A program made the position numbers and the translations under genes. Under the pieces are notes generated by a model, which did not search any database, was not told the DNA's origin, and was given only the letters and a program-made list of their open reading frames with translations. From Candidatus Edwardsiibacteriota bacterium (lineage in GTDB: Bacteria > Edwardsbacteria > AC1 > EtOH8): 38,177 nt of DNA. The stretch covers positions 1-38,177 of the forward strand of contig JAGVNJ010000060.1 in NCBI GenBank assembly GCA_020053305.1, written 5' to 3'. Shown one piece after another: positions 23,440 to 31,481 of the stretch (the first letter of the stretch is position 1; each line of letters starts with the position of its first letter).

Positions 23440-23913
23440 ATGGAAATACGCGAACTGAAAAAAGAAGACGATCTTAAAACCTTGGTGCAGCTATCCAGGG
23501 ATTTCTTCTATGAATATGAATCATACCATCCGTATTTCTTCAAGATCGACAAGATAGAGGTAGCCGATATAACCGGCTACTTTGCCAGGTTCATCGGCAA
23601 TGATGATCGCAAAGCCTTTGTGGCGGTTGAAGGTGGTTCGATAATCGGCTATATAGCCGTTTTGATCCAGGAACAGGCGAGTTATTGGATGGTAAAGAAG
23701 GTGGGACATATTTCCGGGCTGATGGTGCAAAATGATCACCGCCGGAAAGGGGTGGGTAAAAAACTGCTGCAAGCTGCTGTCGAGTATTTTAAAGTAAAAG
23801 GCATAGGGCAATATACGCTTTTTACTTCGGTCAACAATAAAAACGGGATTGAATTTTACGAGAAATGCGGTCTGCAAAAGCTTTATACGACAATGATGGG
23901 GGAGGTCGAATAA
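23440..23913 (+). CDS. GNAT-family N-acetyltransferase
   Basis: A single GNAT domain of 157 residues. The acetyl-CoA-binding motif A is HISGLMVQNDHRRKGVGKKLL (about residues 88-109), with the R/Q-x-x-G-x-G/A element as RRKGVGKK, followed by motif B (VNNKNGIEFYEKCGLQKLY). The substrate cannot be inferred. A good ribosome site (AAGAAGGAG) precedes the ATG. Its neighbours are unrelated: the MFS remnant lies upstream and a promoter for the next gene follows within 20 nt of its stop. Confidence 0.88.
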   Translation: MEIRELKKEDDLKTLVQLSRDFFYEYESYHPYFFKIDKIEVADITGYFARFIGNDDRKAFVAVEGGSIIGYIAVLIQEQASYWMVKKVGHISGLMVQNDHRRKGVGKKLLQAAVEYFKVKGIGQYTLFTSVNNKNGIEFYEKCGLQKLYTTMMGEVE

Positions 23914-23931
23914 ATTAAATTCAAAAGACCC

Positions 23932-23960
23932 TTGACAAATCACTCCCACGGGTCTATATT
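23932..23960 (+). promoter_or_regulatory. Sigma-70 type promoter
   Basis: TTGACA at 23932-23937, a 17-base spacer and TATATT at 23955-23960. It lies 64 nt before the start of the radical SAM gene at 24025. Confidence 0.8.
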
Positions 23961-24024
23961 AAAAGCAGGAAAAGACTCCATCCCGGTCTGACCATAATAA
24001 CTTTCCGGCAAAGAAAGCCACCCC

Positions 24025-25500
24025 ATGAACACCCTTCTTATCTATCCGGAATATCCGGACACCTTCTGGGGTTTCAAGCACGCATTAAGATTCATCCTGA
24101 AAAAGGCCAATGTCCCGCCGCTGGGGCTACTGACCGTGGCGGCCCTGCTGCCCAAGGACTGGATTCTGCGCTTGGTTGACCTCAATATCAAAAAACTAAA
24201 AGAAAAAGATATCGCCTGGGCCGATATGGTGATGATCAGCGCCATGGATGCCCAGCGGCCCTCGGTCAAGCGCATCGTGGAGCTGTGCCAAAAGCATCAC
24301 GTCAAGACCGTGGCCGGCGGCCCGCTGTTTTCAGCCAATCCTCAGGATTTTCCCGAGGTCGATCATTTAGTATTGAACGAGGCCGAGATAACCTTGCCCC
24401 AATTCCTGGCCGATCTTGAGAACGGCGATGCCCGGCATATCTACACTACCGACCAGTGGACTGATCTAAGCAAGTCTCCGCGCCCGATGTGGGAACTGGC
24501 CGATATGAAAAAATACTCTTCCATGAACCTGCAGTACTCCCGGGGCTGTCCCTACAACTGTGATTTCTGCGATATTTCATTGCTTTACGGCCGGGTTCCC
24601 CGCACCAAGAGCACCGGGCAGGTATTGGGCGAACTGGAGGCCCTTCATAAGATGGGTTGGCGGGGCGGGGTCTTTATAGTGGATGACAATTTCGTGGGCA
24701 ATAGGGCCCGGCTAAAGAGCGAGGTTTTGCCGCAGATCGTCGCTTGGATGGATGAACATCGGCACCCGTTCACATTCATCACCCAGGCCTCCATTGAGAT
24801 GGCCGATGATGACGCTTTAATGGAGTTGATGGCCCGGGCCGGATTCGACCAGGTATTCGTGGGCATCGAGACCCCGGACGAGAACAGCCTGCAGGAATGC
24901 AGCAAGTTCCAGAACAAGAACCGCGACATGATCGCCGGGGTCAAGAAGATCCAGGGCTGCGGCATCCAGGTCCATGCCGGGTTCATCGTGGGCTTCGACA
25001 GCGATCCCAAAACCATTTTCGACACCCAGATAAAGTTCATACAGCAGAGCGGCATCGCCACCGCCATGGTCAGCCTGCTCAACGTCCTGCCCAAAACCAA
25101 ACTCTATTGGCGGCTTAAGAGCCAGGATCGCCTGGCCAGGGAATTCTCCGGCGACAACACCGATTTCAACTTGAATTTCATCCCCAAGATGGGCCCTGGC
25201 CCCTTGCTGGAGGGATACCGAAAAATAGTCAAAACAGTCTACTCTCCAAGAAACTATTACCAGCGGGTAAGAACCTTTCTGCGGGAATATAAACCGATCC
25301 GAGTGCAAAAGCCCAGAGTAAGCTTTCCCCGGCTGGCGGCCTTTGCCAGTTCCATTTTTGTGCTGGGGTTGTGGAGCAAGGAGCGTTATCAGTACTGGGG
25401 GCTGGTCTTCTGGACAATATTCAAAAAACCCAAATTGTTTCCTACCGCCATCACCATGACCATTTACGGTTATCACTTCCGTAAGGTGTTCAACTGTTGA
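24025..25500 (+). CDS. B12-binding-domain radical SAM protein (DUF4070 type)
   Basis: Residues 1-150 form a cobalamin-binding-like domain (LLIYPEYPDTFWGF; VPPLGLLTVAALLP; VAGGPLFSANPQDF). The radical SAM motif CxxxCxxC is in YSRGCPYNCDFCDISLLYG (about residue 175), then IVDDNFVGNRARL and VFVGIETPDENSLQECSKFQN. The C-terminal ~150 residues match the DUF4070 type found with this class. B12-dependent radical SAM enzymes of this kind often methylate unactivated carbons; the hopanoid methylase HpnR is one relative, but no substrate can be claimed. It is transcribed alone from a clear promoter and ends before a terminator. Confidence 0.9.
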   Translation: MNTLLIYPEYPDTFWGFKHALRFILKKANVPPLGLLTVAALLPKDWILRLVDLNIKKLKEKDIAWADMVMISAMDAQRPSVKRIVELCQKHHVKTVAGGPLFSANPQDFPEVDHLVLNEAEITLPQFLADLENGDARHIYTTDQWTDLSKSPRPMWELADMKKYSSMNLQYSRGCPYNCDFCDISLLYGRVPRTKSTGQVLGELEALHKMGWRGGVFIVDDNFVGNRARLKSEVLPQIVAWMDEHRHPFTFITQASIEMADDDALMELMARAGFDQVFVGIETPDENSLQECSKFQNKNRDMIAGVKKIQGCGIQVHAGFIVGFDSDPKTIFDTQIKFIQQSGIATAMVSLLNVLPKTKLYWRLKSQDRLAREFSGDNTDFNLNFIPKMGPGPLLEGYRKIVKTVYSPRNYYQRVRTFLREYKPIRVQKPRVSFPRLAAFASSIFVLGLWSKERYQYWGLVFWTIFKKPKLFPTAITMTIYGYHFRKVFNC

Positions 25501-25535
25501 CTGGATATGCTTAACCCCCTGAAAAATAATTGATA

Positions 25536-25563
25536 AAAAGCCCGATATAAGATCGGGCTTTTG
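25536..25563 (+). terminator. Intrinsic terminator
   Basis: A stem of AAGCCCGAT with ATCGGGCTT around a short loop is flanked by an A-run and a T-run, so it could work in both directions. It follows the radical SAM gene by 35 nt. Confidence 0.8.
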
Positions 25564-25601
25564 TGCTTGTAAAGGCTTAATAAATCAGCTAAAATACCTT
25601 T

Positions 25602-27023
25602 ATGCATCTTCCGAAAAAAATAATCGACTCCGTCAATTCCATCGGGCAGATCTACGAGGTGGGCGGGGCGGTGCGCGACCGCATCCGTTATGCCCTGTCT
25701 ATGGATACCGGCCGGATAGACTCGCACAAGTTCTGGTCGTTTCCGTCGGAGGAGGTGGATTACTTGGTCACCGGCATGCCCCTGGATGCTCTTACTTCTG
25801 ATTTGAAGCAATTCGGGCACGTGGAATTAGTTGGAAAATCGTTCGGGGTGGTTAAGTTCAAACTTGAAATACAAAATCCAAAATCCAAAATCTACGACAT
25901 CGCTCTGCCGCGCCGAGAGGTCAGCACCGGTTTGGGCCACCGTGATTTCGAAATAGAGTTTGATCCCGACCTTCCGGTAGAGAAGGACCTGGGGCGGAGG
26001 GATTTTACCATCAATGCGATTGCGTTAGGAATTCAAAACTCAAAACTCAAAACTCCAAATCCTGAGATAATAGACCCCTATAACGGGCTTCAGGATATCA
26101 AGGACCGTTTGATCAGGATGGTCAATCCCCAGGCATTCAAAGAGGATCCCTTAAGGATGCTGCGGGCCTGCCAGTTTGCCGCCCGGTTCCAGTTCTCCAT
26201 TGAACAGAACACTTTCAAGGCCATCAAAAAAAACGCCAAACTTATCCGGACCGTTTCACCGGAACGGGTACAGCAGGAGCTGAACAAGATGCTGCTAAAG
26301 GCCGACCAGCCGTCCATCGGGCTATGGTTGATGCAGCGCAGCGGACTTTTAAAAGAACTGCTGCCGGAATTAGAAGAGGGGGTGGACGTCACCCAGCCCG
26401 GCGGATTCCACCGCTATAAAGTGTTTGAACACTCCATAAAATCCGTTGACTATGCGCCGGAGATTTTAGAGATGCGACTGGCGGCCCTGTTCCACGATAT
26501 AGCCAAGCCCCGGTGCCGGGAGGTATTCGAAGGCGGGGCGCATTTCTACGGGCATGACAAACTGGGGGAGGGGATCACCAAAGAGCTGATGGAACGGCTG
26601 AAATATTCCGGCGAGATCATCTCCCGGGTGACCCTGCTGATACGCCGGCACATGTTTGCCTTTCCCGAGACCGAGAAGGGCCTGCGGAGGCTGATCGCCA
26701 AGGTCGGCGTCAATATTATGTACGACCTGATAGAGCTGCGGCGGGCGGACATCAAAGCCCAGGGGCGGGGCACTGAGGAGGCCGACCGTGATCTGGATCT
26801 GTTCGAACAGGCCATCACCGAGGTGATAAACAAAAAACCTCCGTTCAGCATCAACGATCTTGAGGTGGGAGGGGACGATATAATGACAGAGTTCCATCTT
26901 AAGCCCGGCCCGGAAGTGGGGCGAGTATTGATGCATCTTTTAGACTGCGTGCTGGATCATCCCGAAAAAAATAAAAAGGATTTACTGCTGGACGAGGCGG
27001 CCCGCTGGCTGGGTACTGGTTGA
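25602..27023 (+). CDS. CCA-adding-type tRNA nucleotidyltransferase with HD domain
   Basis: The class II poly(A) polymerase/CCA head is visible: YEVGGAVRDR (residues 18-27), EEVDYLVTG (catalytic acidic pair variant), DIALPRREVSTG, RRDFTINAIAL, and EDPLRMLRACQFAARF as the RNA-binding helix. The HD domain follows (HRYKVFEHSIKSVDYAP, then LAALFHDIAKPRC). The enzyme adds or repairs tRNA 3' CCA or is a related nucleotidyltransferase; HD domains give 2',3'-phosphodiesterase activity in some. The tRNA in this window already encodes CCA, so repair may be its role. Two short insertions derived from heptanucleotide tandem repeats (25872-25892 and 26033-26053) keep the frame between catalytic strands. 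Confidence 0.9.
   Translation: MHLPKKIIDSVNSIGQIYEVGGAVRDRIRYALSMDTGRIDSHKFWSFPSEEVDYLVTGMPLDALTSDLKQFGHVELVGKSFGVVKFKLEIQNPKSKIYDIALPRREVSTGLGHRDFEIEFDPDLPVEKDLGRRDFTINAIALGIQNSKLKTPNPEIIDPYNGLQDIKDRLIRMVNPQAFKEDPLRMLRACQFAARFQFSIEQNTFKAIKKNAKLIRTVSPERVQQELNKMLLKADQPSIGLWLMQRSGLLKELLPELEEGVDVTQPGGFHRYKVFEHSIKSVDYAPEILEMRLAALFHDIAKPRCREVFEGGAHFYGHDKLGEGITKELMERLKYSGEIISRVTLLIRRHMFAFPETEKGLRRLIAKVGVNIMYDLIELRRADIKAQGRGTEEADRDLDLFEQAITEVINKKPPFSINDLEVGGDDIMTEFHLKPGPEVGRVLMHLLDCVLDHPEKNKKDLLLDEAARWLGTG
25872..25892 (+). repeat. Three in-frame CAAAATC heptamers within a coding sequence
   Basis: CAAAATC is repeated exactly three times, 21 bases in all, so the frame is preserved. It encodes QNPKSKI, which lies between VKFKLE and YDIALPRRE of the nucleotidyltransferase. 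Confidence 0.85.
26033..26053 (+). repeat. Three in-frame TCAAAAC heptamers within a coding sequence
   Basis: TCAAAAC is repeated exactly three times (21 bases). It encodes part of IQNSKLKT, between NAIALG and EIIDPYNGLQD of the nucleotidyltransferase. Confidence 0.85.
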
Positions 27024-27123
27024 TCAAGGATTTCAGGTGGCTGCCTGCGGCCCGCCCATTTTGGTGTGGTGGCTTCAATTTGGGGTCAGACTGCTTGACT
27101 GGCAAACCGAAAAAATTCAGCGG

Positions 27124-27285
27124 CCCCGGGTGTCGCACCTTGTCCCGCAACCGGTAGATCTGCCGTTCGGTCAGTGCTAACAGCGTGGCGGTCGTGGACA
27201 CGCTGATCGATCCCCGCAGGGAGCGCTGGATGATCTCGAGTCTGGTTAGCTCGCTCATCGTCAGGAGTATTCTTTCTTCTTTCAT
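27124..27285 (-). pseudogene. ISNCY-type transposase, N-terminal fragment
   Basis: On the minus strand the first 54 codons encode LTMSELTRLEIIQRSL and a helix-turn-helix (ATLLALTERQIYRLRDKVR). I recognise this as the start of ISNCY-family transposases. The frame then runs into unrelated sequence, so the catalytic DDE region is absent. Beyond the start (27284-27325) two copies of ATACCCTGACAT lie 27 nt apart, as expected at an IS end. The fragment sits between the nucleotidyltransferase and the secD promoter and should not be functional. Confidence 0.65.
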
Positions 27286-27322
27286 ACCCTGACATTATCA
27301 CATTGCAGCTATACCCTGACAT
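27284..27322. repeat. Direct repeats beside the ISNCY fragment
   Basis: ATACCCTGACAT occurs at 27284-27295 and again at 27311-27322. This is consistent with transposase-binding repeats at an IS terminus. Confidence 0.5.
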
Positions 27323-27357
27323 AATTATTATGCTACCACACATCGGGCTGATTATGC

Positions 27358-27387
27358 TTGACAAAACGATGGTATTTAGGATAAAAT
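27358..27387 (+). promoter_or_regulatory. Candidate promoter for secDF
   Basis: TTGACA at 27358-27363 and TAAAAT at 27382-27387 are separated by 18 bases. secD starts at 27450 after an AGGAG ribosome site. Confidence 0.65.
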
Positions 27388-27449
27388 TACAAATTCTGTA
27401 ATATCGAAACCTTTGAAAATCATTATTTTATCTTAGGAGCATACACAAG

Positions 27450-29048
27450 ATGAGAAGAGCTAATCTGTGGAAGTTCATCTTGACCATGATCCTGCTGGTG
27501 GCTGCCGTCTGGCAGCTGGTGCCCACTTTTAAATTGCAGGGCCTCACCGAACAGCAGAAGGCCGAGATGTCCCGTGACGAGCTGAACAAGCTTTATTCCA
27601 AGGCCATTCATCTGGGGCTGGATCTCAAAGGCGGCATGCACATCGTCCTGGAGATAGACCGCCCGGGCATGGCCAAGGCCACTGGCAAACAACCCAACGA
27701 GATCACCGATAAGGAGCTGTCCGATGCCACCGACCGGGCCCTGGAGATCATCCGCAACAGGGTCGACCAGTACGGCGTGGCCGAGCCATCCATCCAGAAA
27801 CAGGGCAACGACCGAATTGTGGTGCAGCTTCCCGGGGTGGACCAGGAGAGGGCCCGGGCCCTGATCGGGACTACCGCCATGCTGGAGTTCAAGCTGGTGC
27901 AGGAGGACAAGGTCCTCCAGGACGTTCTGGACAAGATAGACAAGGCCCTACTGGGAGAAAAGGGCCAGGCTCTGATGTCCGACAGCACCATGTTCGGCGA
28001 CAAGCCGTTCAGTTCGTTGCTGCAGTTCGTCAGCAATAGTGAGATGTCGGCCATGGAGCAGGACCGCGAACTGGTGGTCAAGGCGCTCAAGGATCCCGTG
28101 GTGCAGGCCGCCATTCCGGCCGATTACGAATTCGCCTGGGGGGCCAAGGAGGATCGCGAGGGATACCGCCGCTATCCGTTATATATGTTGAAAAAACAGC
28201 CGGAGATCACCGGAGCGGCACTGGCCGAGGCCAGGATGGGCGTGGGAAGCGACGATGATCCCTCCGCTTTGCGGGTAGATTTCACTCTGGTGCGCAAATA
28301 TGCCAATACTTTTTCACGCATCACCGCCGCCAATATCAAACGGCGCCTGGCTATCGTGCTGGACGGCACAGTCAAATCGGCCCCGGTCATCCAGGGCCGG
28401 ATACCCAACGGCAGCGGGCAGATCACCATGGGCAACGCCACCACCGTGGAGGCCCGGGATCTGGCCATCATCCTGCGGGCGGGCGCCCTGCCGGCCCCGG
28501 TATCCATCATCGAGGAACGCTCGGTGGGTCCGACCCTGGGGATGGATTCCATCTCCAACGGCGTCAAAGCCTCCATCATCGGCGCCATTGCGGTGATCTT
28601 GTTTATCGTAATATATTACGCCCTGGGCGGTCTGGTGGCGGTGCTGGCCCTGGCCTTCAATATCATTATGCTGCTGGCGGTGATGGCCGCCTTTCGCACC
28701 ACTTTGACCCTGCCGGGCATCGCCGGCATCGCCCTGACGGTCGGTATGGCGGTGGACGCCAACGTGCTGATCTTCGAGCGCATCCGCGAGGAACTGCGGG
28801 CCGGCAAGACCGTGCGGGCCTCCATAGATGCCGGATACGAGCGGGCCTTTTCCACCATCCTGGATGCCAACGTCACCACGGTGCTGGCGGCGGTGGCCCT
28901 GTATTTCTTCGGCACCGGCCCGATCAAGGGATTTGCAGTAACCCTGATAATAGGTCTGGCCATCTCCATGTATACCGCCATTCTGGTGACCAGGATGATC
29001 TTTGACTGGATCACCGTCAAGTGGAACCTGCAGAAGCTGCCGATTTAA
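27450..29048 (+). CDS. secD: Protein translocase subunit SecD
   Basis: SecD is an RND-type membrane protein that works with SecF and SecYEG, using the proton motive force to help pull secreted proteins across the membrane. The 532 residues are typical. There is a first helix (FILTMILLVAAVWQLVP), then LGLDLKGGMHIVLEID, and a large periplasmic P1 domain with RNRVDQYGVAEPSIQKQG and RIVVQLPGV. Next are VEARDLAIILRAGALPAP and SVGPTLGMDSI, then five membrane helices including ALTVGMAVDANVLIFERIRE and DANVTTVLAAVALYFFGTGP. secF follows 6 nt after the stop. Confidence 0.97.
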   Translation: MRRANLWKFILTMILLVAAVWQLVPTFKLQGLTEQQKAEMSRDELNKLYSKAIHLGLDLKGGMHIVLEIDRPGMAKATGKQPNEITDKELSDATDRALEIIRNRVDQYGVAEPSIQKQGNDRIVVQLPGVDQERARALIGTTAMLEFKLVQEDKVLQDVLDKIDKALLGEKGQALMSDSTMFGDKPFSSLLQFVSNSEMSAMEQDRELVVKALKDPVVQAAIPADYEFAWGAKEDREGYRRYPLYMLKKQPEITGAALAEARMGVGSDDDPSALRVDFTLVRKYANTFSRITAANIKRRLAIVLDGTVKSAPVIQGRIPNGSGQITMGNATTVEARDLAIILRAGALPAPVSIIEERSVGPTLGMDSISNGVKASIIGAIAVILFIVIYYALGGLVAVLALAFNIIMLLAVMAAFRTTLTLPGIAGIALTVGMAVDANVLIFERIREELRAGKTVRASIDAGYERAFSTILDANVTTVLAAVALYFFGTGPIKGFAVTLIIGLAISMYTAILVTRMIFDWITVKWNLQKLPI

Positions 29049-29054
29049 GGAGAT

Positions 29055-30005
29055 ATGACAATGATTTCTTTTTTCCATCATCAATCGAATATTGGATTCA
29101 TCAAGAATCGGTATAAGGCCTACGCCTTTTCCATCGCCCTCTTCATTGCCACCATCGTTTCGGTCATCCTGCACGGCGGGCTGAAGCTGGGGGTGGATTT
29201 CACCGGCGGGACCATGATGCAGATACACTTTTCGGCACCGGTGTCCACCGACCAACTGCGTAAGGCCCTGAACGACGGGGGCATTCCTAGCGTGGAGATC
29301 CAGAAGGTCAAGGACACCGAGAACATTAAGAATGCCTTTATGATACGCACCGGGCTGACCGAGGAAAAATCCGGCCAGGAGGAGGTCAAGCCAAGTTCGA
29401 TAGTCGAGAGGATAAAGACCGTACTGGGCCAGAGATTTCCCGATAACCAGGTTACCATCGACAGCAACGAGACGGTGGGGCCAAAAATAGGGAAGGAGCT
29501 TCAGCGGAACGCCATCTGGGCGGTGCTGATCGGCTGCATCCTGATCCTTATCTACGTGGCCTTCCGCTTCGACTTCCGTTTCGGGGTGGCCGCGGTGGCA
29601 GCTATTTTTCATGATGTGCTGTGCACCATAGGGTTCATTTCGGTGACCAACATGGAGTTCAACCTGCAGTCGGTGGCGGTGATGCTGACCATTATAGGTT
29701 ATTCCATCAACGATTCCATCGTGGTGGCCGACCGGATCCGGGAGAACCTGCGCAAATCGCAGAAAGAGACCTACCCCGAACTGATCAACCGCAGCATCAA
29801 CGAGACCCTGTCCCGGACGGTAATCACAGTATTAACCGTGTTCTTGGTGCTTATGGCCCTGCAGTTGTTCGCCGGACGGGTGCTTTCGGACTTCACCAAG
29901 CCGCTACTGTTCGGGCTGGTAATAGGCACCTATTCTTCGATATTCGTGGTCTCCTCGCTGGTGGTAGACTGGGAATTGAAATCGCCCACCAAGCGCAAAA
30001 AATAA
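29055..30005 (+). CDS. secF: Protein translocase subunit SecF
   Basis: SecF is the smaller partner of SecD in the export motor. Its 316 residues begin with a short cytoplasmic segment and one helix, then GLKLGVDFTGGTMMQIHF, a periplasmic P4 domain of about 100 residues, and ETVGPKIGKELQRNAIWAVL leading into the five-helix bundle. That bundle contains IGYSINDSIVVADRIREN and NETLSRTVITVLTVFLVLMAL, both family hallmarks. The ATG follows AAGGAG at 29047-29052. The gene ends 30 nt before the tRNA promoter. Confidence 0.97.
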   Translation: MTMISFFHHQSNIGFIKNRYKAYAFSIALFIATIVSVILHGGLKLGVDFTGGTMMQIHFSAPVSTDQLRKALNDGGIPSVEIQKVKDTENIKNAFMIRTGLTEEKSGQEEVKPSSIVERIKTVLGQRFPDNQVTIDSNETVGPKIGKELQRNAIWAVLIGCILILIYVAFRFDFRFGVAAVAAIFHDVLCTIGFISVTNMEFNLQSVAVMLTIIGYSINDSIVVADRIRENLRKSQKETYPELINRSINETLSRTVITVLTVFLVLMALQLFAGRVLSDFTKPLLFGLVIGTYSSIFVVSSLVVDWELKSPTKRKK

Positions 30006-30035
30006 GGACCTCCCCGATTCGCGTCTGGTTAGAGA

Positions 30036-30064
30036 TTGACAGAGAGAATAAAATTTTGTATAAT
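30036..30064 (+). promoter_or_regulatory. Consensus promoter of tRNA-Asp
   Basis: TTGACA at 30036-30041, a 17-base spacer, and TATAAT at 30059-30064: all twelve consensus bases match. The mature tRNA begins 15 nt after the -10 box, so the 5' leader is only about 8 nt long. Confidence 0.9.
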
Positions 30065-30078
30065 TCATCGTTTCTGGT

Positions 30079-30157
<79 letters not shown>

Positions 30158-30160
30158 GAA

Positions 30161-30196
30161 CAAAAGAAACCCCGTCGCAAGACGGGGTTTCTTTTG
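30161..30196. terminator. Bidirectional terminator with 16-bp perfect stem
   Basis: 30161-30176 pairs without mismatch with 30181-30196 around GCAA, ending in T-rich sequence on the plus strand and A/T-rich sequence on the other. It would stop tRNA-Asp on one strand and the GNAT gene (stop at 30208) on the other. Confidence 0.9.
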
Positions 30197-30207
30197 TTAA
30201 TGTCCGG

Positions 30208-30696
30208 TCATACCCGAGTAAAACCTAATTTCAACAATAGTTTCAGCATCGGTTGATTGTTTTGCTCGACTTCCGTTCGGATTTCCGAGACGCCTAGTTT
30301 GAGCAGAATCTGTATACGACATTTGGTTAATTCTGCACCGTAACCATTGCCCTGTATGTCTTTTGGCACTCCCAGAGTATCCAGGAAGCCGACCAGTATC
30401 TCATTCTGCATTTCCGTTCGGATCTGGCCAGCGGCGACCGGCGTTTCTCCGTCATACATCACAAAGCAGTCCTCCCGTGTATACCAGCCTTCGGCGATAT
30501 CCAGTTCAAAAAGGTCGTGGGTCATGAGCGGCGGGCCGTATGCATCACTGATGACCAGAAGGAAATCATTTTCAATGGCACTGGCGACTGCCGGTCTGAC
30601 TTCAAACTCAGGATATCTCAGTATGATTTCAGGGAAGGGTTTTTTTAGTATGAAACAAAGGTCATTGTTTTGACCGCTCTGAGGTGAATCAGGCAT
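30208..30696 (-). CDS. GNAT-family N-acetyltransferase
   Basis: A 162-residue GNAT protein. Motif A is at about residues 108-127 (LGVPKDIQGNGYGAELTKCR), with QGNGYG as the acetyl-CoA loop. Motif B is VEQNNQPMLKLLLKLGFTRV. The N-terminal half contains a strand-rich substrate region (CFVMYDGETPVAAGQIRTEM). The substrate is unknown. Its ATG lies inside the end of the upstream gene (8-nt overlap), so it is translationally coupled to the C-GCAxxG-C-C protein. Confidence 0.8.
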   Translation of the reverse strand: MPDSPQSGQNNDLCFILKKPFPEIILRYPEFEVRPAVASAIENDFLLVISDAYGPPLMTHDLFELDIAEGWYTREDCFVMYDGETPVAAGQIRTEMQNEILVGFLDTLGVPKDIQGNGYGAELTKCRIQILLKLGVSEIRTEVEQNNQPMLKLLLKLGFTRV

Positions 30697-31150
30697 TGGC
30701 CGAAGCCCCCCGGGAAAATTCGGTTATCAGATCCAGCGAAATCCGGGCCGACCACTTGACGCAGGAGCGGCAGGTATCTTTAAGATCCCGATTAGCATGA
30801 GCCTTTTGGCCCTCCGACGTTTTCAGGTCCACTCCGATAAGATCCCGGCATTGGGTGCTGCCGAATTTTTCCAGGAAACCGTTGAACAAACGGTCTACCG
30901 CCGGATAACACGGGTCACGGCTGCCCTGATTGTCATCCCGGCCCAGAGTCAGGCCGATGGCCATAATCCCTCCGGTAAGCGCCCCGCACAGGCTTCCGTT
31001 GCGGGCGATGCCGCCACCGAACCCGGTGGCAATCCGGGGCAAACTGCGGCCTTCTGATATATTAAGATCTTTATTTATTGCCAGCAGCACCGATTCGGCG
31101 CAGTTGTATCCGGAGTCGAAATTTTCCAAAGCTTTAACCGAAACATCCAT
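30689..31150 (-). CDS. C-GCAxxG-C-C family protein, putative redox protein
   Basis: A 153-residue protein with the family pattern: YNCAESV near residue 16, GSLCGALTGGIMAIGL in the middle, then QCRDLIG and CRSCVKW near the C-terminus. FGGGIARNGSLCGALTGG is diagnostic. The conserved cysteines suggest redox or metal binding, but the function is not established. It has a possible promoter (TATAAT read on the minus strand at 31199-31204), a GGGA ribosome site, and overlaps the downstream GNAT gene by 8 nt. Confidence 0.9.
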   Translation of the reverse strand: MDVSVKALENFDSGYNCAESVLLAINKDLNISEGRSLPRIATGFGGGIARNGSLCGALTGGIMAIGLTLGRDDNQGSRDPCYPAVDRLFNGFLEKFGSTQCRDLIGVDLKTSEGQKAHANRDLKDTCRSCVKWSARISLDLITEFSRGASANA

Positions 31151-31198
31151 AATGATATTCCCTTTAAAAGTTTGAGAGATGAAAATACTGTAGTTGAA

Positions 31199-31228
31199 AT
31201 TATATACCAGAACGGCTCCAAATGTAAG
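31199..31228 (-). promoter_or_regulatory. Candidate minus-strand promoter
   Basis: Read on the minus strand, TATAAT (31199-31204) is preceded, 18 bases upstream, by CTTACA, a 4 of 6 match to the -35 consensus. It would drive the two minus-strand genes ending at 30208. Confidence 0.5.
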
Positions 31229-31263
31229 CCCCTTGAAGTTTAAGCTTTATAAAAAAATATGCC

Positions 31264-31279
31264 GTAATGACATCATTAC
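31264..31279. promoter_or_regulatory. 16-bp palindrome, possible operator
   Basis: GTAATGA and TCATTAC flank CA, forming a near-perfect dyad of the size bound by a dimeric regulator. It lies upstream of the minus-strand promoter and about 100 nt before the rplM promoter. The rest of the 331-base gap 31151-31481 shows only these promoter elements and the rplM leader hairpin. Confidence 0.4.
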
Positions 31280-31377
31280 ATTAAAAGTTACTCAACAATT
31301 CAGCAATAGGGTATGGGCAAAGGAAAAAGCTGGTTCATGGGGCACGTCTTCAACGGCGCTGTAAGTCGTTTTTCCTC

Positions 31378-31406
31378 TTGACAAAAGGATGATTTTTATG
31401 TATACT
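31378..31406 (+). promoter_or_regulatory. Sigma-70 promoter of rplM-rpsI
   Basis: TTGACA at 31378-31383, a 17-base spacer and TATACT at 31401-31406. Confidence 0.85.
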
Positions 31407-31427
31407 TCACGTCTATTCTGGAAAAAC

Positions 31428-31453
31428 AGCCCTCAAGGATGTTTTTGAGGGCT
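31428..31453 (+). promoter_or_regulatory. Leader hairpin of rplM
   Basis: A perfect 9-bp stem (31428-31436 with 31445-31453) with an 8-base loop, within the 5' leader of the L13 mRNA. Leaders of rplM are known to be regulated in other bacteria; whether this one is a protein-binding leader or an attenuator is open. Confidence 0.55.
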
Positions 31454-31481
31454 TATTAGTTGTTTATAAGGAGCAGGTTTA

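Noticed and set aside
24025-25500. Candidate for the missing AmmeMemoRadiSam radical SAM component
   Set aside because: It has a B12-binding domain and a DUF4070-type C-terminus, lies 22 kb away, and does not resemble that family.
28314-29612. 432-codon open frame on the minus strand across secD/secF
   Set aside because: It is antisense to two certain genes, is rich in His/Gln/Gly/Asp as expected from a mirrored GC-rich frame, and matches nothing.
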